This document shows positions 17,093-26,946 of a stretch of DNA of 64,000 bases, one piece after another. The stretch lies in contig JABTTW010000001.1 in the NCBI GenBank assembly GCA_015075745.1, forward strand, positions 2,108,001 through 2,172,000, given 5' to 3'. Origin of the DNA: Planctomycetia bacterium (lineage in GTDB: Bacteria > Planctomycetota > Phycisphaerae > UBA1845 > UTPLA1). The notes below the pieces were generated by a model. The model made no database searches, was not told the DNA's origin, and was given only the letters and a program-made list of their open reading frames with translations. Position 1 is the stretch's first letter. Each line of letters starts with the position of its first letter. A program made the translations under genes and the position numbers.

Positions 17093-18649
17093 ATGTTGAA
17101 GCAAGCTAGTTTTGTTTCGTCCGTAGTTCTGTTTGTCTTCGCCGGTCAAATGGCGCTGGCCGGTCCGGTGCTGGACATTGACCCGGACCTGATGGGACTT
17201 CCACGCAGCGGGATCGTTGTCGATCGTCAGCCGTTTCCTACGGGTGGACCAGGAAGCGACACTAGTTTTTTCGATGTTGCCACGCCGCTCACGTCGCAGT
17301 TGTCAGCGGACGACTTTATGATCGATTCAGCTACCACAATTAGACATGTCACATGGTGGGGGTTTTACGGCGGGACGTTTACGAACCCGGCTGAACAGCC
17401 GCCCGCGACACAGACAATGCGGATTCGGTTTTACGGCGCCCGGGCTCTGGACAATTTGCCCGGATCGGTCCTCTTCGAAGAAAGCGTCATAGATCCTCCG
17501 TACGCTTGGACTGGGCGACAGATTTTGACGGGCGCCACTCCCAACGAATACAGGTTTGATGTGAACCTTACGATCCCCGCACAGCTCAACTCGTCAACGC
17601 TGTACTGGTTGGAGATCGTGCAGGTTGGGTCACAGCAAAGCGTTTATCGCTGGGAATATTCAGTTTCTGGTCGCGACGGATTTGCATTCCAGAACGATGC
17701 AACGGTCGATTGGGTTCACACACAGAATACGGCTGCCAATCTCGCTTTTCAGCTCTCGACGATTCCGGAACCGAGTACTGCTGCACTGATGTTAGTTCTT
17801 TGTTGTTGCTTCTCGTGTCGCGGGGGGAGAAAGGGGGCCCAGCGATGGGTCGGCAATCGAACCGGGGAGGATATCCGCATGTTGAGGCAGGCTAGTGTCG
17901 CGTCGTGTGTGATCGTGGTTGTCTTCGCCGGTCAAATGGCGTCGGCAGGTCCGGTGCTGGATATTGATCCGGACCTCATGGGCCTTCCGCGAGGGGGGAT
18001 TGTCGTAGATCAGCAGCCGAATCTAACTGGTGGCCAGGGTTCAGATACGTCTTTCATTAACGGAGTCGGTGTTCCGTTTTGGCAATTGCTCGCGGACAAC
18101 ATACGGCTCGGTCAATCTGCGACCATCAGGCAAATCACCTGGTGGGGATTTTACGGTGGCGATTTCGATGAGGCACCGGATGCTCATGATCCTCCGACAG
18201 GCCCGGAGTCATTTCGCGTTCGCCTTTACGCCCCTCGCACTAGCGATGATCTGCCTGATAGCTCGAACATACTCTTTGGAGAGACAATCCTCAATCCTCC
18301 CAGGGCCAGCACGGGGCGCACGTTGTTGCTGCCAGGAATCCCAGACGAGTATCGTTATCAGGCGGAACTAAGCGCACCATTCCTTCTAGATGCGGATTTG
18401 CTTTACTGGTTAGAGGTTGTGCAGCTCGGAGACTTGGACAGCCATTTTCGGTGGGAGCGTGGAACGGGCCTTCAATTGGGTTTTTACTATTTGAATCCGG
18501 TTGTTTCGGACTGGACATCTTCGCCGGGTAGTTTCGCGTTCGAACTATCGACAATTCCGGAACCCGGAACTGGGGGTCTTCTTTTGATATGTGTTCCGAT
18601 TGCGGTCCGTTTGTTGGGGCATGGGGGGAGGAGGGTACCTCCACGATAG
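17093..18649 (+). CDS. two tandem PEP-CTERM exported proteins joined in one reading frame
   Basis: The frame contains the same gene twice. Copy 1 (17093 to ~17878) has a signal peptide MLKQASFVSSVVLFVFAGQM, the mature start GPVLDIDPDLMGLPR, a ~200-residue domain with TTIRHVTWWGFYGGTF, and a PEP-CTERM tail (STIPEPSTAALMLVLCC with basic residues). Copy 2 (17879-18649) repeats this order: MLRQASVASCVIVVVFAGQM, GPVLDIDPDLMGLPR, ATIRQITWWGFYGGDF and STIPEPGTGGLLLICV. No stop codon separates them, so a ribosome reading through would make a 518-residue chain with an internal signal peptide and sorting tail. Copy 2 has its own ribosome site. The start at 17093 rather than GTG 17081 was chosen because copy 2 begins at the equivalent Met. 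PEP-CTERM proteins are processed by exosortase at the cell surface; no exosortase gene is in the window. Confidence 0.85.
   Translation: MLKQASFVSSVVLFVFAGQMALAGPVLDIDPDLMGLPRSGIVVDRQPFPTGGPGSDTSFFDVATPLTSQLSADDFMIDSATTIRHVTWWGFYGGTFTNPAEQPPATQTMRIRFYGARALDNLPGSVLFEESVIDPPYAWTGRQILTGATPNEYRFDVNLTIPAQLNSSTLYWLEIVQVGSQQSVYRWEYSVSGRDGFAFQNDATVDWVHTQNTAANLAFQLSTIPEPSTAALMLVLCCCFSCRGGRKGAQRWVGNRTGEDIRMLRQASVASCVIVVVFAGQMASAGPVLDIDPDLMGLPRGGIVVDQQPNLTGGQGSDTSFINGVGVPFWQLLADNIRLGQSATIRQITWWGFYGGDFDEAPDAHDPPTGPESFRVRLYAPRTSDDLPDSSNILFGETILNPPRASTGRTLLLPGIPDEYRYQAELSAPFLLDADLLYWLEVVQLGDLDSHFRWERGTGLQLGFYYLNPVVSDWTSSPGSFAFELSTIPEPGTGGLLLICVPIAVRLLGHGGRRVPPR
17864..17881 (+). promoter_or_regulatory. internal ribosome binding site and ATG of PEP-CTERM copy 2
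   Basis: GGGGAGG at 17864-17870 sits 8 bases before the in-frame ATG at 17879, in the linker between the two PEP-CTERM copies. It suggests that copy 2 is initiated independently even though the upstream copy has no stop codon. This decides whether the locus makes one fused protein, two proteins or both. Confidence 0.6.
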
Positions 18650-18759
18650 ACATTCCAGCCTGCTGATACTTTTCGCATCACATATGTGGCTTGCGCAAGC
18701 GACATAACGTGGCGTAGGCGCCAAGTCAAAACGTTCGACTTTTGCAAGGGAGGAAAACC

Positions 18760-21331
18760 ATGTCAACTCTTTGCGCAGATTCCGCGCGCTCCAGAATTCC
18801 AGGGTCGTTGTTCCCTTCCGTTCTCCTGATCACGCTCATCATTCCCGTGACCTCAAACACCAATGCTCAGTGCCCCGACCCTGTCCCTGCGACACCGATC
18901 GAAGCCCAGGTTGATATTCTGTCCGACGGCGTATGCGTGGCCATGCGCGAGAGCGGAGAATTCGTGGTTGCGTACGCTCGCGCGCGACCGCAATACCGCG
19001 AAATCCGCGTTCAGCGGTTCTGCAAGTCCGGGGAGATACTTGGCTCGCTCGGGGGTACTCAGCGAACCCGGACACCATGAATGGCCGTCCATCGCGTCCA
19101 GTCGAACCGGGCATTATTCCGTCGCATGGATCGGTGTTGACGGGGCGATTTTCGGCGAGGTAAAGCTGTTTCTGACCGAGAACCAGTTTGATTTTGACGA
19201 TTTCGAATCGATCATACCTGTGGAGAGCCCGCCATCATCTGCCAGTGGGGGCGGGGATGAATTCCCCTCGGCCGGGGCGTCGGATGCATTGATCGACCAG
19301 GCCACCGCGGCATGGGCGAATAACGATGAGAACCCCGGGCTTCACTTCGGCATCGACGGCGCCCAGACCGCCACAATCAGAAACTGCGACGTGACGACCT
19401 GTGGGGCGAGGGTCAACCAGTGGCTGCCCTGCGTATCGACGCGATCTGAAGATGGGGCGTTCGCAATTGCATTTGCCTACGATGAAGACCCTACTCTCGC
19501 AGACTCATTCCTGAATATCGCGTTGGTTCTTTTTGATGAGACTGGAGCTGTTCTGGAACAGCTTGCCGGACCAGACAGAAATGACCCCGACAAGTGGGTC
19601 AACAATCCATTGGTCGAGGATATTTCCACTGAGGATGAGTCAAACCAAGTGTCCCCGGCGGTCTCATTTGTCGGCAATGACATCGTTGTCGCGTGGGCCG
19701 GGCCCCGACTCGTCGCCTGCACCGGCGATCCTAACTTCCACATCTATGCCCGGCGGTTCAAGTTTGATGATAGCGCCCAGCCCGGCCAGCGATTGCGCGA
19801 TCCCGCCGACGGCGAGGGTCGGTCGGGCGTGTTCGTCGTGGACACGGACGCAAACTCGGTCATCAACAATCCTCTCATTGCTCGCCCGGCCCTGGCACTC
19901 ACGCTGGCCACGGACTCCAACGCAGGGCGGTTCGTGGTGGCATGGAACACGTTAAACAACCCCGAAGCACGGACGGAGATTCACGCCCAATATTTTGACA
20001 ACCTGGGCCAGCCGCGCGGAAGTGAGCTTCGTGTGAATCAGGACACGAGTCCGACACTAAGTGGAAATGCACGATACCTTCAGCGCAGCGGAGGGCACAC
20101 CATCGCGTACGGGGCCGAAGATCAACTTGTCGCCACGTGGGCGCACGAGAACACTTCAGGCGTACCTGTCGTATCCTACACCGTCCTCCCGCCGAATTAC
20201 GCCCGGACGACGATTCCCGCCTGCGGCGTCTGCGAGATGAACCCGGAAATGTGCGACCCGTGCCTCAAGGGTGACGCCGACAACGACTGCCTCGTCAACC
20301 TTTACGACATCGCCCCGTTCGTCGACGCCCTGTTGTTCGGCGACTTCACCTGCGCCGACATCCTCGATGTGTGCCGGGTGGACATGAACAACGACGCGAG
20401 AATCAACGGGCTGGACATCCAGTGCTTCGTCAATACGCTGGTCGGCAACGAGTGCACGCTTCCCACCTTGCGGATCATCGACTGCAATCTGAACGGCATC
20501 CCCGACGACGAGGACATCGCCGCGCAGACCAGCAGCGACGTGAACAGCAACGGCGTGCCGGACGAGTGTGAGCCGGACTGCAACGAAAACGATGTGCCCG
20601 ACGAATGGGATATCGCCCAGGCGACCAGCTACGACTGCGACACCGACGGCATCCCCGATGAGTGCGCGAAGGACTGTAACGACAACGGCATCGCCGATTC
20701 CTGTGACGTGGACCCGGCCGACCCGGACGGGAACTCGATGGTCAGCGCCGACTGCAACTTGAACGGCTACCCGGACGAGTGCGAGCCGGACTGCAACACG
20801 AACGGCGTGCCGGACGACTGCGACATGGACCCGACCGACCCGGTTGGGGACGAGTGGGTGAGCCCGGACTGCAACGGGAATGAGTACCCGGATGAGTGCG
20901 AACTGGCGCTCCCGCCGCCGTTTGGAAGCAGCGATTGCAATACCAACGGGATTCCGGATGAGTGCGACATTGCCGACTGCGAGAGCGACCCGGCCTGCGA
21001 TGACTGCAACGAGAATGGAATCCCCGACGCGTGCGACATCGCCGCTGAGATCAGCGAGGATGTCAATACCAATGGCATCCCCGACGAGTGCGAGGGCGAA
21101 AGCCTGATGGGAGGCGGCGGTGAGTCGATGATGTCGTCGATGAGCGGTGAAGGGGATACGGGCGAGACGCCCATGCCACCCGATGAAGAGGCCGCGTGGG
21201 AGGCGTTCTACGAGTGGTCAATCGCTCAATGCTGGGGACCGAACTGCGAGAGCAGCACCGACGCCCAATTCGCGGCAATGATCGCCAAGCTGAGCGAACT
21301 CGGCCTGCCGACGGCGGCGGTCGGGCCGTAG
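18760..21331 (+). CDS. secreted dockerin/calcium-repeat protein, interrupted by a one-base frameshift
   Basis: The ATG at 18760 follows a strong ribosome site (AAGGGAGG). The first frame encodes a signal peptide (LFPSVLLITLIIPVTSNTNA) and mature sequence up to ...KSGEILGSL, then hits a stop at 19080. The protein continues one frame over as VLSEPGHHEWPSIAS... to 21331. The break coincides with a run of five G at 19051-19055; four G would restore an uninterrupted ~856-residue protein. Following a ~450-residue domain of unknown type there is a dockerin-like segment (CLKGDADNDCLVNLYDIAPF and DMNNDARINGLDIQCFV, ~20250-20460), then about ten acidic NGIPDEC-type repeats and a Ser/Met/Gly-rich tail. 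It is probably an extracellular, calcium-binding surface protein. The frameshift may be real, phase-variable or a sequencing error. Confidence 0.8.
20479..21095 (+). repeat. coding tandem repeats: D-C-N-x-N-G-x-P-D-E-C calcium-loop units
   Basis: About ten irregular units of the form DCNxNGIPDECDI lie within the dockerin protein, resembling thrombospondin type 3/EF-hand loops: DCNLNGIPDDEDI, DVNSNGVPDECEP, DCNENDVPDEWDI, DCDTDGIPDECAK, DCNDNGIADSCDV, DCNTNGVPDDCDM, DCNENGIPDACDI, DVNTNGIPDECEG. Paired Asp/Asn side chains at alternating positions fit Ca2+ binding and the regular cysteines fit disulfides. Such tails are common in planctomycete exported proteins. The DNA repeats are coding and irregular, not CRISPR. 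Confidence 0.85.
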
Positions 21332-21368
21332 GGAGGCAACAGCACTTCGCAAGTCAATGAGCCAACCC

Positions 21369-21402
21369 AAGGGGCTTCGGAGAGCAATTTCCGGAGCCCC
21401 TT
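21369..21402 (+). terminator. hairpin downstream of the dockerin gene
   Basis: AAGGGGCTTCGG (21369-21380) pairs with CCGGAGCCCCTT (21391-21402): a 12-base stem with one wobble and a 10-base loop, 38 bases after the stop codon. No T-run follows, so it is either an imperfect intrinsic terminator or an mRNA 3'-end stabiliser. Confidence 0.55.
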
Positions 21403-21533
21403 CCATATAAACCCATGCACGCCCTCTTGACTCGCACCGCTTCATAGATGCTCATTGTGCGCGCCGACGCCTGAGACGGGAGGAGGAGTATGTTGCGTTC
21501 GCGGGTCGACGCTATAAGGTAGGAAGTTGACGC

Positions 21534-23639
21534 GTGATCCAGTTAATGCAAATCCTGCAGACGTTCCAGAGGCCCGCCGCGCGGTGGGGGATGCTGTTCG
21601 GGCTCGCCATCGTCGTGGGAGCGCTTGGCGGTCTTTCCGCGACGGGGCTTCACTGGGCGATTGAGCAGGGGTCCCATCTCGTCATAGACCGGTACGTGCA
21701 GGGTGTCGGCAGTGCGGCGGTGATGCATTTTCGGTGGCCGTCGCTCCTGTTTCCCGCGCTGGGCGGTCTCATTTCGGGTCTGGTCGTGCAGGCGATCTTC
21801 AAGCTGCCGTTCGGCCACGGGACGAATTTGTACGTCAGGGCCTTTCATCGCAATCTCGGCGATCTCCCGCTGAAGGAGCCGATCGTGAAGGGGGCCGCGG
21901 TGGCCGGGGTTTTGTCATGCGGCGGATCGACGGGTCCGGAGGGCCCTATCGCCGCGCTGACTGCGGCCCTTGGTTCGGCCATCGGCCGAATCTTTCGGCT
22001 GAAGGCCCGCGAGAGGCGCATTTTGCTGGTCGCCGGTTGCAGCGCCGGGGTGGGGGCGATCTTTCGATGCCCACTAGGCGGGGCGCTTTTTGCGACGAGC
22101 GTACTATACCGCGAGGAAGAGTTTGAGGCGGAGGCGATCGTTCCGGCCTTTGTTGCATCGGTCATCGGCTATTCCACCTTCATCGAGTTCATGGGACAGC
22201 AAACCTATCTTCTCGATCGGCGACACCTTGCATTCGGTTCGGCCATGGAGTTGATTCCCTATGCCGTACTCGGGCCGTTGTGCGGCATCGTAAGCGTGTT
22301 TTTCAGCGAGTGTCTGCATGTCATTGAAAAGCGGCTTCGTCCCCTGGTGCGCGGGGTGCCTGCGTGGCTGGTTCCCTGCATCGGCGGCCTCGGGACCGGG
22401 CTGATCGCGTGCGCTCTGCCGCAGGTCATGGATGGCCGATACGAGTTCATTGAGAACGCGATGAACGGATTTGCCGGCTCGAACCACGGAGATTGGTGGT
22501 GGGTTGGACTGTTTGGCGCTGTGGTGGTGGGCAAGTGCGTGGCGTCGGCGCTGACCGTCGGCAGCGGAGCGAGCGGCGGGGTGATTGGCCCGGGCGTGTT
22601 CATCGGCGGCACGGTGGGCGCTTTTCTTGGAGCAACGCTTAACGCGGTCTACCCCGAGATACTTGTGTCGCATCCGCAACTTCGAGAGGCACTGATCCCG
22701 GTGGGTATGGGCGGGGTTCTTGCGGCGGGCATGCGCACGCCGCTGGCGGCGATCGTGATGGTCAGCGAGATGACGGGCAGCTACGGGCTGATCGTCCCGT
22801 TGATGCTGGTCTGCATGAGCTCGTATGTCGTGGGGCGATTCCGTGGGCTGAATACCGAGCAAGTGCGCAGCTCCGCGGAGTCGCCCGTCCATGCCGGCGC
22901 TGCGATCGTTCATCTTCTTGAGTCGTGGAGCGTCAAAGAGATCATGGAGCCCTGCTGGGAAGAAACGGTCGGTCCGGAGGCCACCGTCGAGGAGCTCGTG
23001 AAGAGAATTCGCCCGGGAACGCGGCCGGTCTTCGCGGTGGCCAAGAACGGAGTTCTCGAGGGGATCATCTCGGTGACGGATATTCATCGCATGGTCGAAC
23101 TGCCCGGTATGGCGGAAACGGTCATCGCCGCCGACATCATGACGGAGGACCTGGTGACGGTGTCTCCGGAGGAAAATGTATATGAGGCGCTGGAGTCGTT
23201 TCGCGCGAGCAATCACGATGTTCTGCCGGTCGTGTCCGTGGACGGCCGCCACGCCTGGTTGGGAATGCTCAAGCGCGAGCACGTTTTTGACGCGCTGCGC
23301 AAGAGCCTGGCCAATGTTCAGACCGCCATGTTCCGCGAGCACACGGGACTCGCGGCGATTGAGAGCGAGGGTCAGATTCAGCAGTTGGTGATGGGGGTCA
23401 CGCCGATGCGCAAGGATGTCATTCAGCGATTGCTGGTGCCGATGGACGCGATCGGGAAGTCGATCCGCGAAGCGGATTTTCGTCGCAGCTACGGCGCACA
23501 GATCATCGGGGTCGAGCAGCCGGACGGGACGATCCAGTGCCCTCCGCCGCTGGACGAGCCGCTTCGGACGGGCCAGCGGTTACTGGCCATCGTTCATCCG
23601 GCGGAGGTTGCGCCGTCTGAGGCGCGCACCGATGGTTAA
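21534..23639 (+). CDS. ClC-type chloride channel/antiporter with CBS pair and TrkA-C domain
   Basis: 701 residues with a GTG start. The ClC membrane domain (residues ~15-440) carries the anion-path motifs CGGSTGPEGPIAALTAALGS and GSGASGGVIGPGVFIGG. The second matches the canonical GxFxP loop poorly (GVIGP), and the proton-glutamate position is in GPEGP. Two CBS domains follow (VKEIMEPCWEETVGPEAT... and ADIMTEDLVTVSPEENVYEAL), as adenine-nucleotide sensors. The C-terminal ~60 residues (IGKSIREADFRRSYGAQIIG, then PLRTGQRLLAIVHP) form a TrkA-C/RCK_C-like ligand domain. It is predicted to be a regulated inner-membrane anion transporter. It is convergent with the CapD-like gene. Confidence 0.92.
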   Translation: MIQLMQILQTFQRPAARWGMLFGLAIVVGALGGLSATGLHWAIEQGSHLVIDRYVQGVGSAAVMHFRWPSLLFPALGGLISGLVVQAIFKLPFGHGTNLYVRAFHRNLGDLPLKEPIVKGAAVAGVLSCGGSTGPEGPIAALTAALGSAIGRIFRLKARERRILLVAGCSAGVGAIFRCPLGGALFATSVLYREEEFEAEAIVPAFVASVIGYSTFIEFMGQQTYLLDRRHLAFGSAMELIPYAVLGPLCGIVSVFFSECLHVIEKRLRPLVRGVPAWLVPCIGGLGTGLIACALPQVMDGRYEFIENAMNGFAGSNHGDWWWVGLFGAVVVGKCVASALTVGSGASGGVIGPGVFIGGTVGAFLGATLNAVYPEILVSHPQLREALIPVGMGGVLAAGMRTPLAAIVMVSEMTGSYGLIVPLMLVCMSSYVVGRFRGLNTEQVRSSAESPVHAGAAIVHLLESWSVKEIMEPCWEETVGPEATVEELVKRIRPGTRPVFAVAKNGVLEGIISVTDIHRMVELPGMAETVIAADIMTEDLVTVSPEENVYEALESFRASNHDVLPVVSVDGRHAWLGMLKREHVFDALRKSLANVQTAMFREHTGLAAIESEGQIQQLVMGVTPMRKDVIQRLLVPMDAIGKSIREADFRRSYGAQIIGVEQPDGTIQCPPPLDEPLRTGQRLLAIVHPAEVAPSEARTDG

Positions 23640-23686
23640 GGTGTGTCGGGTGGGGATGCCGTGATCGAAGCTCGATGGCTCGTTCG

Positions 23687-25750
23687 TCAGGCGACGGGTG
23701 ATTCGCCGATCTGGAAATCGGTCTGCATTTTCGCGGGACTTGGTACCCGGGCGGAGGCGGCGGAAGCGTGATCCGGGGAAGGCGTCAAGTTATCGCTATT
23801 TTCTTTAGGCTGCTCGGGAGCGTATTCCGGAACGACCTCTGAGAGGCGTTCCTTCAGTTCGGCGAGAGACAGTCGGTCGGCATCGGCGACGAGGCGGTCG
23901 ATCATCTCGCAGACGCGGGGCCAGTCTTCCTTGCGGTTTCGCCAGACGTAGATCTTTTCGTGCCTGGTCGGGCTGATGTCCTCGCCTTTGACGCTCAACT
24001 CTTCATAAAGCTTCTCACCGGGGCGCACACCGGAGAAGACAATTTCGATGTCCTCGCCGGGCCGCAGTCCGCTGAGGGTGATCATTTCGCGGGCGAGATC
24101 GACGATCTTCACCGGCTCCCCCATGTCGAGCACGAAGATGTCGCCGTCGCTGCCCATCACGCCTGCCTGAAGGACGAGCAGACTTGCCTCGGGGATGGTC
24201 ATGAAGTAGCGAGTCATGGCCGGGTCGGTCACGGTGACCGGTCCGCCGGCGGCGATCTGCCTGGCAAAAATGGGTACGACGCTTCCCGAGGAGCCGAGGA
24301 CATTTCCGAATCGGACGGTCATGTATTGCGTGACCGCTCCCTGGCGGAGCTGTTGGATGTACATCTCGGCGACGCGTTTGGAACAGCCCATGACGCTCGT
24401 CGGATTGACCGCCTTGTCGGTTGAAATCATCACAAAGCGAAGCACGCCGTGGCGCTTGGCGGCGTCGGCGACGGTGCGCGTGCCGAGGATGTTGTTCTTG
24501 ATTGCCTCGCCGACATTTGATTCCATGAGCGGGACGTGCTTGTGGGCGGCGGCATGGAAGATGACGGCGGGGCGCTCGGATGCAAGAATGGCGTCAACGC
24601 GGTTGGCGTCGCAGATGTCGGCGACGTAGCATTCGCGGCGGACGTCCGGGGCCAGGGCTCCCAGCTCGCGGTCTATCTCGAACAGGTTGTTTTCGGCCTG
24701 CTCGACCAACACGAGCTTGCGTGGTTTGTAGCGAAGGATTTGTCGGCAGATTTCGGAACCGATCGAGCCGCCGGCGCCGGTGACGAGTACGAGTTGGCCG
24801 GCGAGGTATTCACGAATCTTGGCCTCATCCAGCGCGACCTGTTCGCGTCCGAGCAGGTCCTTGATGTCCACGTCGCGAATCTGATTGAAAGTGACGCGGC
24901 CTTCGATCACCTGGGCCATGGCCGGAATGGTACGGAAGCGGACGTTCTGGCCCTGCAGGGACTCGACGATCTGCCTGAGCCGCCGCTGCGGCGCGCTGGG
25001 CATCGCAAAGAAAAGCTCCTCGACGTCTTCGCTGCGGCAGATGTCCTTGGCCTCGTCGATGCGTCCCAGAACGGGCACGCCGTGGATCTGAGCGCCGTGT
25101 TTGGCGGTGTCGTCGTCGAGGAAGCCGGCGACTCGATATCGCTCGACCGGCATGCGAAGCAATTCCCGCAGGAGGGCCTCACCGGTGTCACCGGCGCCGA
25201 GGATCAGGCAGGTTCGCTGACCGCCGGAATCAACGGGCCTGAGTTCTTCGTGGTAGAGGCGAAAGAGAATCCTCGCTCCGCAGACCGTTGCAATCGTCAT
25301 GCCCCAATCAAGGAGAAATGTTGACTGAGGGAAGGATGAGACATTGAGATCCGGATTCAATCTGGAATTCCAGACGTAGAGAAAGCCCTCGCCGTACCAG
25401 CGAATGTGCAGGTTCTCAAGGACGTAAAACACGACCACAAAAATGAACGTGCTGAAATGGGTGGCCTTGACGATGGAGAGCATGTCCCTCATGCCCACAT
25501 AGCGCCACGATCCGCGAAACAACTGCATCCGAGCGAACACGGCCATCTTGATGACCACAACGATGGGCAGGAGAGGCAGGAAAAAGGGGCGGACCCAGAG
25601 GTCAAAACTCTTGAAGTTATAGGCGAGGCCAAAAGCACAGAAGTAGGCGAGGATGAATAAGAACAGATGCGACACAATCGTGAGCACGCCGCGAGAAACG
25701 GGCGAGAAGCCGCGTGGGCGATGGTCGGAATGAAGGGTCTTCAATTGCAT
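23687..25750 (-). CDS. nucleoside-diphosphate-sugar 4,6-dehydratase/epimerase, membrane-bound (CapD/WbpM/FlaA1 type)
   Basis: 687 residues. Four N-terminal membrane helices (residues ~20-160) precede a first Rossmann-like domain (LILGAGDTGEALLRELL) and a catalytic SDR domain with the NAD(P) motif VTGAGGSIGSEICRQIL, the signature HAAAHKHVPLMESNV and the active-site segment STDKAVNPTSVMGCSKR, in which the usual Tyr of YxxxK is Met, as in the WbpM/PglF group. Family members make UDP-4-keto-6-deoxy-HexNAc for O-antigen, capsule or glycoprotein glycans. The Pro/Ser-rich tail is not conserved. Nearby SGNH, glycosyltransferase and GT-C genes support a surface-polysaccharide role. Confidence 0.93.
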   Translation of the reverse strand: MQLKTLHSDHRPRGFSPVSRGVLTIVSHLFLFILAYFCAFGLAYNFKSFDLWVRPFFLPLLPIVVVIKMAVFARMQLFRGSWRYVGMRDMLSIVKATHFSTFIFVVVFYVLENLHIRWYGEGFLYVWNSRLNPDLNVSSFPQSTFLLDWGMTIATVCGARILFRLYHEELRPVDSGGQRTCLILGAGDTGEALLRELLRMPVERYRVAGFLDDDTAKHGAQIHGVPVLGRIDEAKDICRSEDVEELFFAMPSAPQRRLRQIVESLQGQNVRFRTIPAMAQVIEGRVTFNQIRDVDIKDLLGREQVALDEAKIREYLAGQLVLVTGAGGSIGSEICRQILRYKPRKLVLVEQAENNLFEIDRELGALAPDVRRECYVADICDANRVDAILASERPAVIFHAAAHKHVPLMESNVGEAIKNNILGTRTVADAAKRHGVLRFVMISTDKAVNPTSVMGCSKRVAEMYIQQLRQGAVTQYMTVRFGNVLGSSGSVVPIFARQIAAGGPVTVTDPAMTRYFMTIPEASLLVLQAGVMGSDGDIFVLDMGEPVKIVDLAREMITLSGLRPGEDIEIVFSGVRPGEKLYEELSVKGEDISPTRHEKIYVWRNRKEDWPRVCEMIDRLVADADRLSLAELKERLSEVVPEYAPEQPKENSDNLTPSPDHASAASARVPSPAKMQTDFQIGESPVA

Positions 25751-25920
25751 GCTTCAAGGGCGGCAGCCCTAGCTTTTCCCAGTCTGCCGCATTCTCCCCC
25801 GTCGGATTCATCCCAATCGGCACAGGCTCTGACGCCAGCATCCCGGGCCGCCAGGAATGATGTCGGTTCAATGATAGGATAACGTCAGTGTCAGTCAGCC
25901 AAGCGAAGGCTTTAAGCTGC

Positions 25921-26946
25921 TTATCGGGCGATCCCCTCATCACCACCGCCGGCCGGAGCCGATCGGGCTTCGTCAATAAACCGGCCAAAGCGGATGACCG
26001 CTTCGACCAGGTCCTTGTTCATGGTCGCCATGGAAGGATCGGCGAGTAATTTGGTCATGTATTGCTGTGCGGATATCAAATCACCGTCCAGCCAGGAGCA
26101 ATATGCCAGGAGGAGGGCGGGACCGAAGATGTCGGTGCTTTGGGATTCCACGACGCCGAGCACGTTCATTGTGCGCTCAAGTTTCATCGGGTCGGGGTAG
26201 AATTTGGAAATATCCACCTTCAGCCCCTCGGGGCTTTCGGCTCTCTTGAAGGCCATAATGAGGCTGAAGCGGGCGCGATTCATGTCGCGCTGCTCAAGGG
26301 CACAAAAGACGTCGGCGATATATGCCCGGGCGGAGTCGCGATGAATCTCGCGATCCATCTGAAAATTGCTCTTTGCCTTTGCGAATTCACCCGCGGCGAA
26401 GTAGGCGACGCCGATCTCGTAGTAGTCATCCGCCCGGCGACTTAATTGTTGCTCGTAAAGATCGAGAAAATCCGAGGTGACGGCCTCGCCGCCCTTGAGA
26501 CGGGACGCGGGGCTGCCGGCGATGTTCATGGGAAGCGATTCACTGGAGATCTCGGAAGAGGCGTCCCCGATGCCATAGTAATCCTGTCCGAGCATGTTTC
26601 GGGTGATGTTCGATCGCGGGCTCAGGAGGTTGCGCTGGTCGAGCATGATTTCGACCAGGGTTGGTTGTCGCCGAGCGAGGCCTTGAAGCTGTCGAGCTCG
26701 GTACCGGGGGTTGGTCGCCGCCAACAGAGCACGAATCTGGTCCTGTCGCGTCGATACGCCGATATAGCGGCTGTCACGGGCGGAGGAGCTGCGTGCCGGC
26801 CTCTGGGCAGTCTGGCTTTGCACCTGTGGCGCTCTCGCACTTTGTCGCCTTGCGGTTCCTCTGCGGCGCGAAGCCTGGCCGAATGAATCGGGGGTCATCG
26901 CTAGAACCAGGGCCAATGATGTAAGAAGTATCGAGGTAGAACGCAT
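25921..26946 (-). CDS. secreted protein with TPR-like helical region, function unknown
   Basis: 341 residues. The signal peptide MRSTSILLTSLALVLAMTPD is followed by a basic, Gln/Arg/Ala-rich low-complexity segment (residues ~25-60). The remainder is helical with degenerate TPR-like pairs, e.g. DDYYEIGVAYFAAGEFAKAK followed by ARAYIADVFCALEQRDMNRA, then LAYCSWLDGDLISAQQYM. It probably resides in the periplasm as a scaffold. It is co-directional with the CapD-like gene 170 bases downstream and divergent from the sensor kinase at 27159. I do not recognise a named family. Confidence 0.8.
   Translation of the reverse strand: MRSTSILLTSLALVLAMTPDSFGQASRRRGTARRQSARAPQVQSQTAQRPARSSSARDSRYIGVSTRQDQIRALLAATNPRYRARQLQGLARRQPTLVEIMLDQRNLLSPRSNITRNMLGQDYYGIGDASSEISSESLPMNIAGSPASRLKGGEAVTSDFLDLYEQQLSRRADDYYEIGVAYFAAGEFAKAKSNFQMDREIHRDSARAYIADVFCALEQRDMNRARFSLIMAFKRAESPEGLKVDISKFYPDPMKLERTMNVLGVVESQSTDIFGPALLLAYCSWLDGDLISAQQYMTKLLADPSMATMNKDLVEAVIRFGRFIDEARSAPAGGGDEGIAR

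Noticed and set aside
20479..21095. Regularly spaced short DNA repeats that might suggest CRISPR
   Set aside because: The repeats are in-frame codons for DCNxNGxPDEC units with variable spacing and sequence; there are no conserved palindromic repeats with unique spacers.
22104..23342. 412-codon minus-strand frame opposite the ClC gene
   Set aside because: Antisense shadow; His/Asp/Arg-rich composition and full overlap with a well-supported gene.
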